This document shows, one piece after another, positions 1 through 12,171 of a stretch of DNA of 64,000 nt (its first letter is position 1; every line of letters begins with the position of its first letter). The notes beneath the pieces were generated by a model. The model searched no databases and had not been told where the DNA came from. It saw only the letters and a list, made by a program, of their open reading frames with translations. A program made the translations under genes and the position numbers. This DNA comes from Linnemannia elongata (taxonomy: Eukaryota; Mortierellomycota; Mortierellomycetes; Mortierellales; Mortierellaceae). Location: assembly GCA_036320915.1 (NCBI GenBank), contig JAXBDG010000020.1:248001-312000 (forward strand). The letters run 5' to 3'.

Positions 1-1
1 G

Positions 2-782
2 ATCCCTGTGAAGATATATATTGGTCTCCTTCAACGCGGACAAGCTGTTTCAAAGACCGAAAGCGATGTAAGGTTTTGACGAGAGCAACGTCGTATCACC
101 ATCGGTGTCGACAACGTCGAGCTCATCGGGAACAGAAGGAAAGAATGGTAACGAGCAGGAGTCTAGTGGCATGTTTGTTAACAAGTACTTGTCGTGGCTC
201 TTAGAGCAGGAGACATCGTCGTCGAGGAGTGTTTCTTTTGCGTTGTTTGTGCAAGAGGTTGGATTCGTAGACTTGACAGATGCCAAAGTAGCGTGCGAAG
301 CGCTGCTCACATCCTCTCGGTTCGAGGAGATCGCCGACGGGCGCTGATGGCGAGGCACGAGGTGTTTATGCGGAACAAGTTACAATCGTTTTGGTTGGGT
401 CATTTATTCAAGATGGAGAGCTTGCTTGCTTCGACTATTTTTTTTTCGGTTCCTGTTCAAGGTGAATCATTACGCGTTTCGTTTTCCTTATGCTTTCAGT
501 CGCCGGCGATCAAGTTGGATCGATCGACCGGACAACCCACTTGAAGGACCGTTGGACAGCAAAGGATTACGAGTAATTGTTTACGGAGGAATGACGGATC
601 GAAATAAGCTCATGAGAAATCCTGATCGTCGGCGCGTTACCTTTGCAAACCCCGTGCAGTGTGCCACTAAGTTCATTCAGGATATCAAAGCTTATATGGC
701 TTTCAACTGTGCCGTTCACTGTCGACTTAGCCTTTGTTTTGTGTTCACAAGGCCATCGTTTCTTCTCGCCTTTTATCGACGT
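2..782 (+). pseudogene. Frameshifted remains of an unidentified gene, cut by the window edge
   Basis: Coding-like sequence enters at the window edge and changes frame at least three times. A first segment (2-68) is followed by a segment in another frame (about 79-347) containing SWLLEQE and FEEIAD. A third (about 330-440) contains ALMARHEVFMRNKLQSFW, and a fourth (about 441-782) contains RVIVYGGMTDRNK. Two of the breaks lie at T runs (about 75 and 441-448). All intact genes in this window splice without frame errors, so the breaks probably reflect real decay rather than poor sequence. I do not recognise the family. An intron-rich live gene is the alternative, but the frames abut too closely for normal introns. 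Confidence 0.4.
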
Positions 783-1306
783 TAACTAACATACGATTAC
801 TCTTCGATTCATGCCTGATTTTCCCCCTCTTGACTTCCCTGTTGTGGGTTCAAATTAACGGTGCTCAATGGTGCCTTTGTTGTTTTCTCACTTTAACGTT
901 GGTCACTTTTACTTCTTTTTCTGCAAGGGGAATAAAACAAAAGTTTAGCAACGATCGAACGGAGGTTTTGTCACCAATTCTTTTTTTTTTTTTTTTTTTT
1001 GCAGGATGTAACCTAGAGCAAAGCTTGAAAGGAGTACGTTGATGCAGCGTCCTTTCAGCCTCATTTTTTTTAGCCTATGCCTTCTCGGTGACTATCCCAC
1101 GGCATGTGAGTGGATGGGCTAAAATTCCCCAAAGCGATCGCGCATCACGTGGAGGGCCAGATGAGACTGTCTTTTTGTCATCTTCGCAAAAACAAGTGCC
1201 GACGACTGGTCTTAAGGCAGACACCGTTCCCCGCACTCCTTTTTTTTTTCTTTAGCCTTCCACACTCTCACCTCCCCTTCTTACCCAACGAACACATACA
1301 TCTGCC
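783..1306. other. Intergenic; leader of the small four-exon gene
   Basis: No supportable gene. It holds a T run near 980-1000 and a pyrimidine-rich stretch at 1235-1290 just before the start codon at 1307, as expected for a fungal promoter or leader. Confidence 0.5.
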
Positions 1307-2348
1307 ATGTTCAGGTACAACTCGACCCAGCACTAACAAAAGGCGGACCTAAGGACATGAGGAGCATACAGGACAGGGCCAAGAATGGACACAAAGGCTT
1401 GGGAGTTATCAGCTACATCAAAACCCCCCAACAAACCCCCCTTCCCTTCCCCGGAGAACTTTTTAGCAAGGACAACCCCGTACTGTGATCATCCCGCACA
1501 TACGAAGTAAAAAGACCCAGCCAATCTGACGCTTTTGATACTCTTCGTTAACGAATCAATAGCAAGCTTGTCAACTTCTGGGTCAACAAGGCCGTTACCG
1601 AGTCGGTATGTCCCCTCTCTTCACCTACGCTCTGATGCAATCTCACCCCTTGACAAAAAACCTCTCCCTTCCCACCTGATTGCACATCAACTCACACTAT
1701 ATTCCTTTTTTTTGTCAACCCTGTGAACCCCCCCCCCCATAATAGCTCTTGAACAGCCCCAAGTTCCACCAGTTCGCCGCCAAGACCCACCACCACGTCA
1801 ACAACATCTCCAAGAATGGTACGGCTCTACTACCACTTTCAATACCAACTAACACCTCTTCCTCACACAAACTCTCGACACTCACCCACCCGACAAAAAA
1901 ACAAGTGACAACCAGCAATCACATCGAGCAACACACCTACCTCACCCCTCCCACCAAAAAAAAAAAAAAAAAAAAAAAAAAAGCAAACGGGCCAATACAG
2001 GAGGGAAAACAATTTGCAAGCAGAGCGTAGAAGAGGAAACGGAGAGAATGGGATGCGATTCTATCGGACAGAAAACGACCTTCGGAAGTAAAAGACCACA
2101 ACGACAATACCCATTCGGAAGGCGAATGGACATACAGCTGAACCATAATTAATATATTTTGTTGAGTCACACTACTAACCTTCTTTTTCCTCACTCTTCT
2201 CACTACCTGCCTCCCGTTTCTCTTTCGCCCTTCTGTTGACTTAGCTGCCCCAATGATCTCTGAGAGCACCAATAGAGCCGCCATCTTCGCCAAGGCCTTC
2301 AAGGAGACCGTCATCAAGGAGTCCGAGGCCATGTCCAAGAAGAAGTAA
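1307..2348 (+). CDS. Small conserved-looking protein (75 aa, four exons)
   Basis: Exons 1307-1314, 1563-1605, 1746-1818 and 2245-2348 join in frame into a 75-residue protein starting MFSKLVNFWVNKAVTES and ending EAMSKKK. All introns are GT-AG. The first coding exon is only 8 nt (ATGTTCAG); the codon it shares with exon 2 gives Ser. Translations of exons 2-4 are free of stops and use C/G-ending codons like the other genes here. There is no transmembrane segment or signal peptide; the N-terminal half is basic and aromatic and could form an amphipathic helix. I do not recognise the family. The third intron (1819-2244) carries a 27-nt A run at 1956-1982. The gene model is fairly secure; the function is unknown. 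Confidence 0.72.
1956..1982. repeat. 27-nt poly(A) run inside an intron
   Basis: Uninterrupted A run in intron 3 of the 75-residue protein gene. Similar runs recur through the intergenic and intronic DNA of this window. Confidence 0.9.
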
Positions 2349-3121
2349 ACGGGACTCTCCGCTCTCTTTTTTATCAGGAATCAGGGACTTTTTTTTTTTT
2401 TTTTTCGGAGGACTGCACAAAGATGTTCAACAAAACACATCTTCCGAACGACAAAACAACAGCAAATATCAACTCCGCAGTTGTCAACCTATTCCCCTTC
2501 TTCCATCGCCTTCGGCTCGAACAAAGGACGACTCTGCCCCCACCGCCCAAAACTGAATATCAACCCAACTCACTTGTACAACCACACACCACTCATAATT
2601 CGTAGAAACACATCTCTTCCTTTTTTTTTCTCCCCCTCCCTTGCTTTTTATCATACTCGCGCACCACCTTCGTCCCTGTTTCTTCTGTATCAACAATTAA
2701 AAACCTCTCATCAACCAACGATCGAAAGCAACTAGGGATCAATTATGGGACAGAGACGGAGATCTGACTGCTTTTCGACAGAAGATTATTAGATATTTAC
2801 ATGAACGAGTGAATTTCAAAAAAGGCGAGGAAGAGTAGGGAGAGAAGAGGAGAAGAGGAGGGAGTGGGAAAGAAGGGGGAATGAGATAAAAAAAAGTATC
2901 AAGATTAAAACTACAGGCGCTACTCTAGTGAATGACAAGTATAAAATAAAGGTAACAGCTACTATGTGTATGAAAAGGAAGGAAAAAGAAACGACGTTTT
3001 TGTTTGAAGGATTTTTGGGAGTAGAACGTAGAAAACCGAAGGATAGAAAGCAGGCGGAATATCAGAGGAAAAGGAGGTCAAAGAATGGGTTGGGCGAAAT
3101 GAAGGGAGGAGGAGGAGAGGA
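2349..3121. other. Intergenic region between convergent genes
   Basis: Shared 3' region of the small gene (+) and the PAS kinase (-). It has T and A runs (2391-2406, 2889-2896) and a GA-rich purine tract (about 2820-2890). Its ORFs are short and not coding-like. Confidence 0.5.
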
Positions 3122-6100
3122 TTATGCAGTCGATGACGACTCGGGGGTTTTGGAGGGGGCAGTCATCCATGGGTGAGCGAGAACATCGTCGATCAGGGGT
3201 CGCTTTTCAATGTCTCTCGACAACATCCACCTAATCAGCGCAATAGATTCTATTGTGTATCATCAAAAGGAAGCGATTTTGTGTTAACATCAATTCACCA
3301 AAATTCATTACGGTATGATAATGGATTCGAAAACAAAAAAAGAAAGAATTGTGTACCTTCGGAGAGGACAAAGGGGACGCGGAGGTCACGGCTGAGGATC
3401 TCGTCAATGTTGTAGAAGGGGTTCTCTTTGTAGATGAGGGTGTAGAGTAAAATGCCGAGTGCCCAGATATCCTGCTTGCGGCCCTCATACTTCTTGCCTG
3501 TCAAAACCTCGGGTGCCGCATAGTCCAGAGTCCCACAGAACGTATCAAACTTCTTGCCCTCCTTCAGGTACGCAGACGATCCAAAGTCGATCAATTGGAT
3601 CTTGCCCTTCTGGTCCAAAATCACGTTTTCGTCCTTGATATCCCGATGCACAATTTTGTTCGAGTGCAGATGGTGCACCGCATCGCAGATCTGTCGGAAG
3701 ATTCCTCGGATCTCGTCTTCCGTCATATATGGCGTTAGCTCGATATAATCAAACAAGTCCATGCCGGCTCCATGAAGCGCCATCTCCACATAGTAGTACT
3801 CCTCGTCCTCGAAAAAGTCCGTCATCAGAACAATGTTGGGATGAGGGATCCTCCGCAGCGTGTGCATGATCGACACCTCCATGGGAATCATCCCCAAGAT
3901 CCTGTCATTCGTCCAGCAGTCCACCAGAATACGACTCTTGACAATGTACTTCATCACCACCTTGTTCGACCCTCCCTTCAAACAACACAACTTGACCTGG
4001 CCATACGCTCCTTGGCCCAGCGAATCGAGGATATCGTAGTCTGCAATGCTATGCAGCTTGGTCACAGCCGAATACTGTGACTTCATGTTGTCGATCGAGA
4101 GGCGAGAAGAGGGTGTTGAGGGTGCTGGTGAGGCGGGAGAGGCGCAGGACGAAGGCGATGACGCTGAGTCCGACGAAAAATGGCGATTGAGCGATGTCTT
4201 GACATTGGGCAGGCTACCAGACTTGGGTGTCCGGGGAGGTTGCATATCCTCTGTAGTTGCATCGCTCATGGTCTCGCTCACATCCGGCACCACCTGCTCG
4301 CCTCCTGTAGACGAATCCACCATCGACCTCAGATCCTCCATAGCCTCCGAGAGCGACTTTGAAGGCGTCAGGGCAGGGGCCGGGGCTGGTTTCCTGTTGG
4401 GCTCACGTGTAAAGCTGATGTCGCGGTCATAGGTGATCCAAACGGCAAACATCCGTCCCTGAGGCGATTCAATCATCCTGATTTGGATATCAATATCGAG
4501 GGGAGTTCCGTCGCGATGCAGTCCGACAATGCCGGAGTTTGACACGAATGCGTTATTGGTCCTCTTGAGAAGCGCCGACATGCCAAAGTTCCGTTTGAAG
4601 GCCGAAGTTTGCTTGTTGGTGATGCTGGGTGATCCTGTGGTCGAGTTTGAGTTGCTGTCCTGAGGTTTGGCGAAAAAGTCGGGCGACAAGATCGATGGTT
4701 TAGGCGCCTCGGCAGCTGTTCTCCGTATAATCGTTGCCGTCACAACAGCACCTTCTGTCAAGCGCACGTAGTCATCGTCCAGTGACAGGTCTTTCTCGTC
4801 GAGCAACTTGTCCAAGATTGATTGAAACTGGGGTATCAGGTCATTGATGGATTTTTTCTCGTTCAGCTCTGTCGCGGGGTATCCAAAGAGGTACTTGGTA
4901 AAGACGGTATTGGCACTTTGGATCAAACCCGAGTCGTGACAAGTGATCACACCGGCGATCGCAGGCATTGAGATGATACGGAGTAGGTAACCGTCCATGG
5001 AATCATGATCCAGATTGAAAGGGTTCGCCTCAGGGTCAATGTGTTCGGAAGGGTTCAACACTTTGCAGATGATGGGGAATGTGCTCCCGTTTTTCGACCT
5101 GGCGCCAAAGAACTTGATGACGTTGATCTGGTGCACATCCAGAGTCGCAAAAGAGGTATCAGGGTCGACAGTCTGTAGTTTCTGCAGAGCAGGGATGAGT
5201 GTGGTGATGGATCGACCAAGTAGTTCCATGTAGTCGTAAGCGTACAAATCAAAGACAGCGCCCTCAATGTTCAGAATTTCTCCCTGTGAAGGAATGAAGT
5301 ACAGCGTAACCAATCAAAAGTTAGTTCCATGGAGTAGTTTTTACGCGCTTGAACGAGGATGGAAGCGTAACTGAAAACCCAACAATCCTCAGTGGCGTTC
5401 TTGAAAGAAGGAAAGAAGAGCCGAAAATCATGCACAGTGACTTTTGTCCTGAATTCCTCGCTCTTACTACCTGTAGAATACTTTTTCTTTCCACTCTCGA
5501 CTTACCGAACTTGAGATGACTGCAGAAACAACCGACTCTGATATCTCCTCAAACACCCAAATATACAGCAGCTGACCATTGGCGTCTCTCCGTTGTTTGA
5601 GCCAGACCGACGCCGCTGCCGAATGCGAGTTGCGTTTTTGAATGCGGATCTATGCCATTGAGAACAGATATGTAAGGGAAAGCAAAAGATGTTAGATGGT
5701 TTCTTTTTGACACACACTACCCCAAAACTAAGATGAACAAGGAAGTATCACAAGACACAATCCTTTTCTCTTCCTCTCTCTCCGTCCTTTTTTCCCTTTC
5801 GGACCTATTACAACTGCTCCCGCATGCTCATAAACATCAGCACGCAAAACAGAGACCACTGGTTGTCTCTGTGTCATCGCAGGTGAAAAGCATAATAAAC
5901 AAGACCACAAGGAAAAAACAAGACAATTTGACAATTTTTTTCCTTTTGTCATGTCGGAAAAAAAGCACGATAACAGAAAACAAAAAACTCTCCCGTCAAA
6001 GTGGAATAGGGTTCCTGTAGGGTGATAAACGAGATATGACAAGGATGGGGTAGATGTCGTCCATGAGATACATGAGATAGACTGCTGAAAGAAAGGGGTG

Positions 6101-7163
6101 AAGGGAAGGGGCGGTCAAAGCACATCGTCCATTGTTGTCCAACTTATCGGACGCTCAGGAACAAGGAAAACAAAAGAAGATAAAAATAAAAGACTGGGGA
6201 ATATGCAACAAGCAACTGCAACTCTTGTTCACTTCATAAGAGCGAGCCCAGCAAGAGAGAGCGGTAAACGATAAGTGAGAGCTTGACATGAACACACTTT
6301 TTTTTTGTTCTCTTCCACTCTCTTCAGTCACGACTTTCCATTGTTGGTGTTGAACCTACCACTTTGCCGCAGAGTAACACATGCTCATCCTTGCTATCGC
6401 GCGAGCCGTCCTGCATTTGCTGGTGAAGGAGTGCTTCCAGTTTTTCCTTGTATGGGCTGGCAACCAGATCGAGGATGGTCCTGGTGATCAATTCGCTTCC
6501 GTGATATCCGAAGACCAGCGACGAGACATCGTTGGCCATGATGATGCCCCAGTTCTGGTCGGTGGTGATCATTGCCTGGCTCTGGGGCACAAACCGGGTC
6601 GGCGAGTGCAGAGAGCTATAGTTTCCTGCTGTGGAGATAGTTGCGATTGAGAGCGGCCGATTTCCACGCTCTTTGACCTGTTGAAGGGTTGAAGTCGAGG
6701 CTGGGACGTCGGTCATGGTCCGCTTGAGTTTTGGTTTTTGTATTTCTCCGTTGGTTGTAGGTTCTGAAAAGTTGGCGATGGAGGATGGTGTCGGTGATGG
6801 GTAGGCACCGATGGAGAAGTTATCGGTGGGGGTGGTTGAGGCCGAGTGAGGAAAGACATTGGAGATGGGGACCTGCCAGCCCTTGATCTTTTGCTTCATA
6901 AAGTCGATGGATCGGTAAAAGATGCTCCGCCGGCCCTCGACGAAGGTCTTATCATGCGTTCCATTGGTGAAGGAGTAGGAGTGGAGTGACTCGTTGGAGA
7001 ACTTTGCTAACTCGTCTGTTGTGCTGGCCATGACCGGCGGTGCCGGAGGACGAGTGCTATTATTATTATTGTTGTTGTTGTTGTTGTTTTTGTTATTTTG
7101 AAGGGTGGAGCCTTCTCCATGAGCAGCTGTGTCCTGCGGTGATGCACTGGAATCGAGTGGCAT
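3122..7163 (-). CDS. PSK1: PAS-domain serine/threonine protein kinase (PAS kinase)
   Basis: Four exons (7163-6360, 5649-5506, 5283-3357, 3249-3122) join in frame to exactly 1000 residues. The N-terminus is low complexity, with an Asn run near residues 22-38. A PAS-like region spans about residues 190-360 (around ITTDQNWGIIMANDVSSLVF and the following exon). The kinase domain starts near residue 740: glycine loop GQGAYGQV, lysine in VMKYIVK (about 763), catalytic HRDIKDEN (about 862), DFG (about 882) and APE (about 905). The last exon supplies the end of the kinase lobe (RWMLSRD, LAHPWM). PAS kinases are cytosolic nutrient sensors; in yeast Psk1/Psk2 phosphorylate UDP-glucose pyrophosphorylase and glycogen synthase and so shift carbon between glycogen and wall glucans. 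All catalytic motifs are intact. The start is the first ATG of the open frame; an upstream non-coding exon is possible. Confidence 0.93.
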
Positions 7164-7718
7164 AGGGCGGATGCGAAAGAGGCCAGAGTAAGGGATCGGA
7201 TCCTCAAAGACAGACGATTCGGAGGCCGACTGTTGTGCAGCAGAGGCGGAGGCAGGAGAATCCTTTGTCGATAAGGACAGAGACGGAAGAGTTCTTCTTT
7301 AGTTACGTCCAAATAAGCGAAGGGGAAAAGAAGAAAAAAAAGGATCTGATGGGTTAATGGCGAAACTGACGAGGTGAAAAGTAGTGAGGGTGGGTCAAGA
7401 GAGGGGGATAAGAAGAAAAGTTTTTGTTCAAAGGGTAGTTTTCTCACTTTTTTTTTGTTTGGATGAGTGGGATGAGTTTAAAAAAGTCGGTTGTGGTAGT
7501 GAATTGAGATGAGATAAAGTGGAGAGAGGAGAGAGGAGAGAACGCAAAGGAGGGAAGAAGGAAGAAAAAAAGGTATGTTGTTGGTTGAAGGAGAGGAGGG
7601 GGAGGATGGTATGTATTGTGAAGAGAGGAAAAGAAAAAGAGTAAAAAGGAAACAACACAAAAAAAACAAGAAAGACGAGGAACAAGGGACGACGAGGACA
7701 GGGTGTGACACAGAGCAC

Positions 7719-7751
<33 letters not shown>

Positions 7752-8593
7752 AAAGAAAAGATCTCTCTCCTTCCTTCCTTCCTAATGGATTGAAAAATAA
7801 CTTTTTGTTGTGCCGGGAGAGAGAGCCAGTCGATGGATAATAAAAGTCCCAAGTCATGTTCATGTCGTACTACATGGTTACAGCTTTTTTGTGTGTTCCA
7901 TATGCAAGAGTCAAAAACGATTTCTAGTACCAATCCCATGTAAATACAAAATAGCTTGTGACTCTCTGACTCTTACAACTTTCTTTCTTTTCTCCGCACT
8001 GCCTTCCCCCCCTCCTCTCCCTTATTGTCGTTGTATGTCGTCGTATTGTCTGCTCAATCAAAAACCCTAAAGGCACTTCCTTTCCTGTTCACGGAAAAAA
8101 AAAAAAAAAAAAAAAAAAAGCTATCGGTCACCGAAATAGACTTATTTTACCTTCTTGAAGTGTCCATTGCAAGATGCTGTATTGATGTGGATGTGTGTAT
8201 GAGGACGGAAGTACGGGAGAAAAAAAAAAAGTCAAATAGAACGTCGTGTGTGTGGGTTGAACACTATAGAGAACCACAAAGGACGAAAGTCATGCAAGGT
8301 TCGTGAGAAGAGAGAGCGAGAGAGTGCGGAAGTGAATGAGAGTACGGCTTGAATGGAAAGGAGACTATAAAGTGGAAATGGTGGTCGCAAGTGGGCGAAG
8401 CGTATGTGTGTGGAATGGCCGTCGAAGGGGTTGAATGAGTGAGTGTCGACGAATGGAGGAAAAGGTGGTTGTTTGTTTAGCTACAGGAGAAGAGAGTATG
8501 TGGAAGCGTGTAAACGGAGGAAGACTGAGAGTGAGTGAAGGTACGTGAGGGTGTATGTGGAGAGGAGAAGAAGAGGGGAATGGAAGCGTAGGA

Positions 8594-8636
<43 letters not shown>

Positions 8637-9721
8637 GAGAGTCGACGGACCAAGGTCAGGATATGAATAAGGGATTGTGGAATAATGAAGAGAAAGGGAA
8701 ACAAGAAAGAAGAAGGCAGCAAGAACAGGTTAAAAACAACAAGAACAACAACAAAAAGGTACGCTTGTCCTTCTTGAATACCAAAGTGGAGGATAGGGTT
8801 GTTTGCCACAGCAATGCACCCAAATTGCTGTCAATGCATCCAATGCTTACCTACGTCTCTATTTGGCATCGATCCAATGCCATCTTTAGACCATGCTGCT
8901 GTCTGGTTTGCATTTGCTGACCCCTGTTACTCTTCGCTCTTCTACTGCTCATGCTTCATCGCCTCATTTTCGACCCACACCACTCAATTAAACATAACCG
9001 ATGATGATGATGCTAAGTCTCGCCCGTGGCCCATTCATCCGTCCTTGGGGTCCAGTGACCAAGCCCAGGATTCCCACATGTCCCAATTCAGAGGCCCACA
9101 GACAACAGCATGAAAGACATCCATCATCACAGCCCTTCCTTTTCCTTCCTTCTCTTGTCTTTCTCTGGCAAATTAAAAGTATTGAGCTATCCTTCCACAA
9201 ACTATTCTGGAGAACAAGGAGAAACAAGCACGCGTTCAAAAATAAAAAACCAGGGAGGCCCGAGCTGGCAACTATGTCAACTTTCACGAGGAAGAGGAAA
9301 CAACCCCCTCCCCCCCCCCTCTTTTGCAATCTGGGTAGTTTCCGACTCCGCTGGTCTCTCACGCTGTCTTTCATTGTTAGAAGCAAAAGGTCATTTTCGG
9401 CAAACCACATCGAGTAAAGCATTCACATAAGCGTCCTAGTGCATATCTGTAGAAAGCGCTGTGTGAGCATGTGCGTGTGAGAGTCAAATGAATGTGGAGT
9501 TGTCTTGTAGGACTTCTCTAATTCTAGACAATTTAGTCGCCAAACGGTTTTCAGCAATAAACTCATGCCAACAGGGCCATTCGACTGCCATTTGATAATG
9601 TACAATGATTTTTTTTTTGACCAGAGCGAATGCTTTAATGTGGATAACTTCGTTGGGATGGGGTTGTTTTCGGGGGAGCGGGTTGTTTTTGGCAAGAAAA
9701 AGACATAACAAGAGAGACAAT
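7164..9721. other. Intergenic: PAS kinase upstream region and eL13 downstream region
   Basis: Long gene-free stretch. It has A runs of 29 nt (7721-7749) and 25 nt (8095-8119), purine-rich DNA on the + strand next to the kinase start (long pyrimidine leader on the minus strand) and a GA dinucleotide array. Many short ORFs on the minus strand are just translated pyrimidine tracts (Phe/Ser/Leu-rich). Confidence 0.55.
8597..8632. repeat. (GA)18 microsatellite
   Basis: About 36 bp of uninterrupted GA repeat in the region upstream of the PAS kinase gene. Confidence 0.9.
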
Positions 9722-10960
9722 TTACTTCTTCTTGTTGGCCTCCTCCTCCTCCTTGGCCTTGCGGCGAGCCTCACGGATACCGTGAAGACGGGCAACGGAG
9801 CGGGCCTTGCGGTGCTGCTCGTAGGCAGAGTTGTTCTTCTCGGCCTCGGTGATCTTGCGAGCCTTCTCCTTGGCCCAAACCTGGGTGACGGGGAGGACAG
9901 CGCCGGTCAACTGGGTGGCGGCAGAGAGCTCGGTGGCAGCAGAGTCACCGGCCTTGGTCTTGCCGGCCTTGCGGGGGAAGACAATCAACTTGGCCTTGTA
10001 GGCCTTGAGGCGCTGAACGTTGAGCTGGAGAGACTCCTCGGACTTGTTGCGGCGACGGTGGTCGACCGAAACACCGATGGAGAGAGCCTCCTTGCGGCGG
10101 ATACCAGCAGCCTATTTGGAATGAATGTAAAGTGCTTACGTTAATACATTTGTCTCCTATTGTTGAGGCAGGCTATTGTTGTCGCGATCCATGCGCAAGT
10201 AGGAACCTCCGCCTTCTTTTCTCTGCTTGCTGGTGCTTTATGTCATAAAGACATTGCGCGTCCACAGTGGCGAAAAATAGGAATGTTGATCTTTTCAATG
10301 TCGCTAGAGCTTGTTGTCGAGTTTGAAGGGGAGCCGAGTCGCAGTAGTTGATCAGATGTAACATATAATCAAGATACGACTCAAAAGGCGTGAAGCGTAC
10401 ACGTATCGTGAACGCAAAAGGCGAGACCAATGCATGGTTGTTGGTAAGTAATGCCCTTGAGTCCCTCTCCTGGCCAAAAAAAATTGGTGGCGTTTTCAAG
10501 CTTTTCGTCCATGTCTCCAATTCGCCTCCAAATATTTTCTTTTCTTTCTCCTCCAACTCCCAAGGGCTAAAAGAAAGGCGCAAAAACGGTACCTTGAGCT
10601 CCTCAAGGGTGAAGCCACGACCAGCACGGAGCTTGGTGTTGTACTTGATGGTGGGACAGCGGACGGCAGGGCGGATCAAGCCATCGACGGGGCGAGGGGC
10701 AATGCGGGCAGCCTTCTGGACACGCGCGATACGGCGGGACTTCTTGCGACCGGCCTGGTCCAACCAGGTCTTGACGCGCGACTGCCAGTCCTTGCGGAAG
10801 TGCTATTAGTTGTAAAAGAAAATGATAGGGATTCGTTAGTTTGTCTGGGTCGAATTTTCCTGGTGTGAAAAGACAAAAAAACGAAATCGGATCGGCTTGA
10901 TGCTGCATGAATTTTCGGTAAGATACGCACCTCTCCGGGCAATTGGTTGTTGTGCTTCAT
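9722..10960 (-). CDS. RPL13: 60S ribosomal protein L13 (eL13)
   Basis: Three exons (10960-10931, 10802-10593, 10111-9722) splice in frame to 209 residues. The start [17 protein letters not shown] is typical of eL13, which binds 25S rRNA at the surface of the large subunit. The body contains [20 protein letters not shown] and [10 protein letters not shown], and ends in a lysine-rich tail. Length matches fungal and animal eL13 (about 200-211). The first exon codes only ten residues, the short first exon common in fungal ribosomal protein genes. Codon use is strongly biased to C/G endings, in line with high expression. Intron 2 is long (10112-10592, 481 nt). I looked for a hosted box C/D snoRNA there and saw no clear C and D boxes. 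Upstream minus-strand DNA is the promoter. Confidence 0.96.
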
Positions 10961-12171
10961 GGTCTGTTATAGTATCGAAAGGAGATAGTCGATGGAATAG
11001 TGTTTCCAGCAAGATACGAAAAGGTCGAGTTTGAACAGAGTCGAAAGTCGAACGGGAAAACCATATAAAGTAGACAAGAGAGAAAGAGAACGATTGTAAG
11101 TAACACCGTTCTTCTTTACTGATGAAAAAGAGATCCTGAGAGGGCTGTTGATGCTGGCTTCCAACTTCCTTTGGAGTCTTGTTCGTTGAGGTATGGATGT
11201 CGCTGAAAAAGGTGCTGATTGACTGTTGTTGCTGCAAGAGCATAACGGCAGGAATCTGGCGATGTTGATCCAGGGTTCCTCCACTGCTGGCTTTGTTGAC
11301 AAGTGTGAAAAAAGTTGTAGAGTTTCTGGTGGTAGAGTGCTGATTGAGATGTCTGCCTCGGCCTGCATGGAGTCGTCTACTCTCCCTGCTAGGCTGCAGC
11401 GGTATTGTCGATCGAGAGGTGTAATCCTCGATTAGGAGTGCTGGGATCCAGTCAGCCTTAGTTCGCATCCCTCTGTTGTAAGATGGGTCTTTGAGCACTG
11501 GACTGAGATGTTTGGTAATATCGTCCTGCTCCTTTTTGTAGTCGTTCATGATGCCGGTACCGATGACGATGATGAGCCTAGCGGTTGACGGCAAGAAAGA
11601 TCCTGGGTCCTGCAAGGGATGTGATAGATGGGTTGACGGGATGGCGATGATCCATGGATGGATGTATTGACAGATCAGACGACGATGGATGTCCATCCAA
11701 CGCTCACAGCCTGTGACAGGATTAGTACCGATTATGTGCTAAAGCAGAAAAGGAGGTTTTCACTGGTGCCCCCTCTCTGCACTTAAATCAAAGCTCGTGC
11801 CCCTTAAATTATGAAATCATTTGGTTGTTTCTCACTCAGATATCATTCTCGTACCCATTCAGTCAATTTACTAGGAAGAGAAAAAAAAATGGGGATGCTT
11901 CGTACTAGGTAGGCAAACAAGTCGCCTAGCATGAAGCAAGGGTTTTTTGTTGTTTTTAATGATGTTTTTGAAAGCATAGAGAAATAAATATATGTCATTA
12001 GACACGCCTACGACTATGATGGACTTCATACTGGGATCGAGGGGTGATGGAGGGGAATGGTATCATGTTCAAGGCATTGGCAAGAGAAAATAAAAAGGGT
12101 TTGGTATGAATTGCACAAATAAATATAAAGAAAAAAAAAGAAAGGGACATCCGCTGTACTTGTTCGCTTGC
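10961..12171. other. Intergenic: eL13 promoter and 3' region of the membrane protein gene
   Basis: An open frame of 286 codons on the minus strand (11696-10836) runs across the eL13 start codon; its composition is not coding-like and it is probably chance. No other gene is visible. Confidence 0.5.

Noticed and set aside
7444..7939. Several 95-150 codon frames rich in Phe, Ser and Leu
   Set aside because: They translate pyrimidine-rich promoter DNA and homopolymers in three frames at once, so none is specifically coding.
10112..10592. Possible snoRNA in the long eL13 intron
   Set aside because: No convincing C box and D box pair with a terminal stem was found by eye.
10836..11696. 286-codon open frame on the minus strand upstream of eL13
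   Set aside because: It overlaps the eL13 start codon and promoter, has no domain, and its composition is unlike the coding genes.
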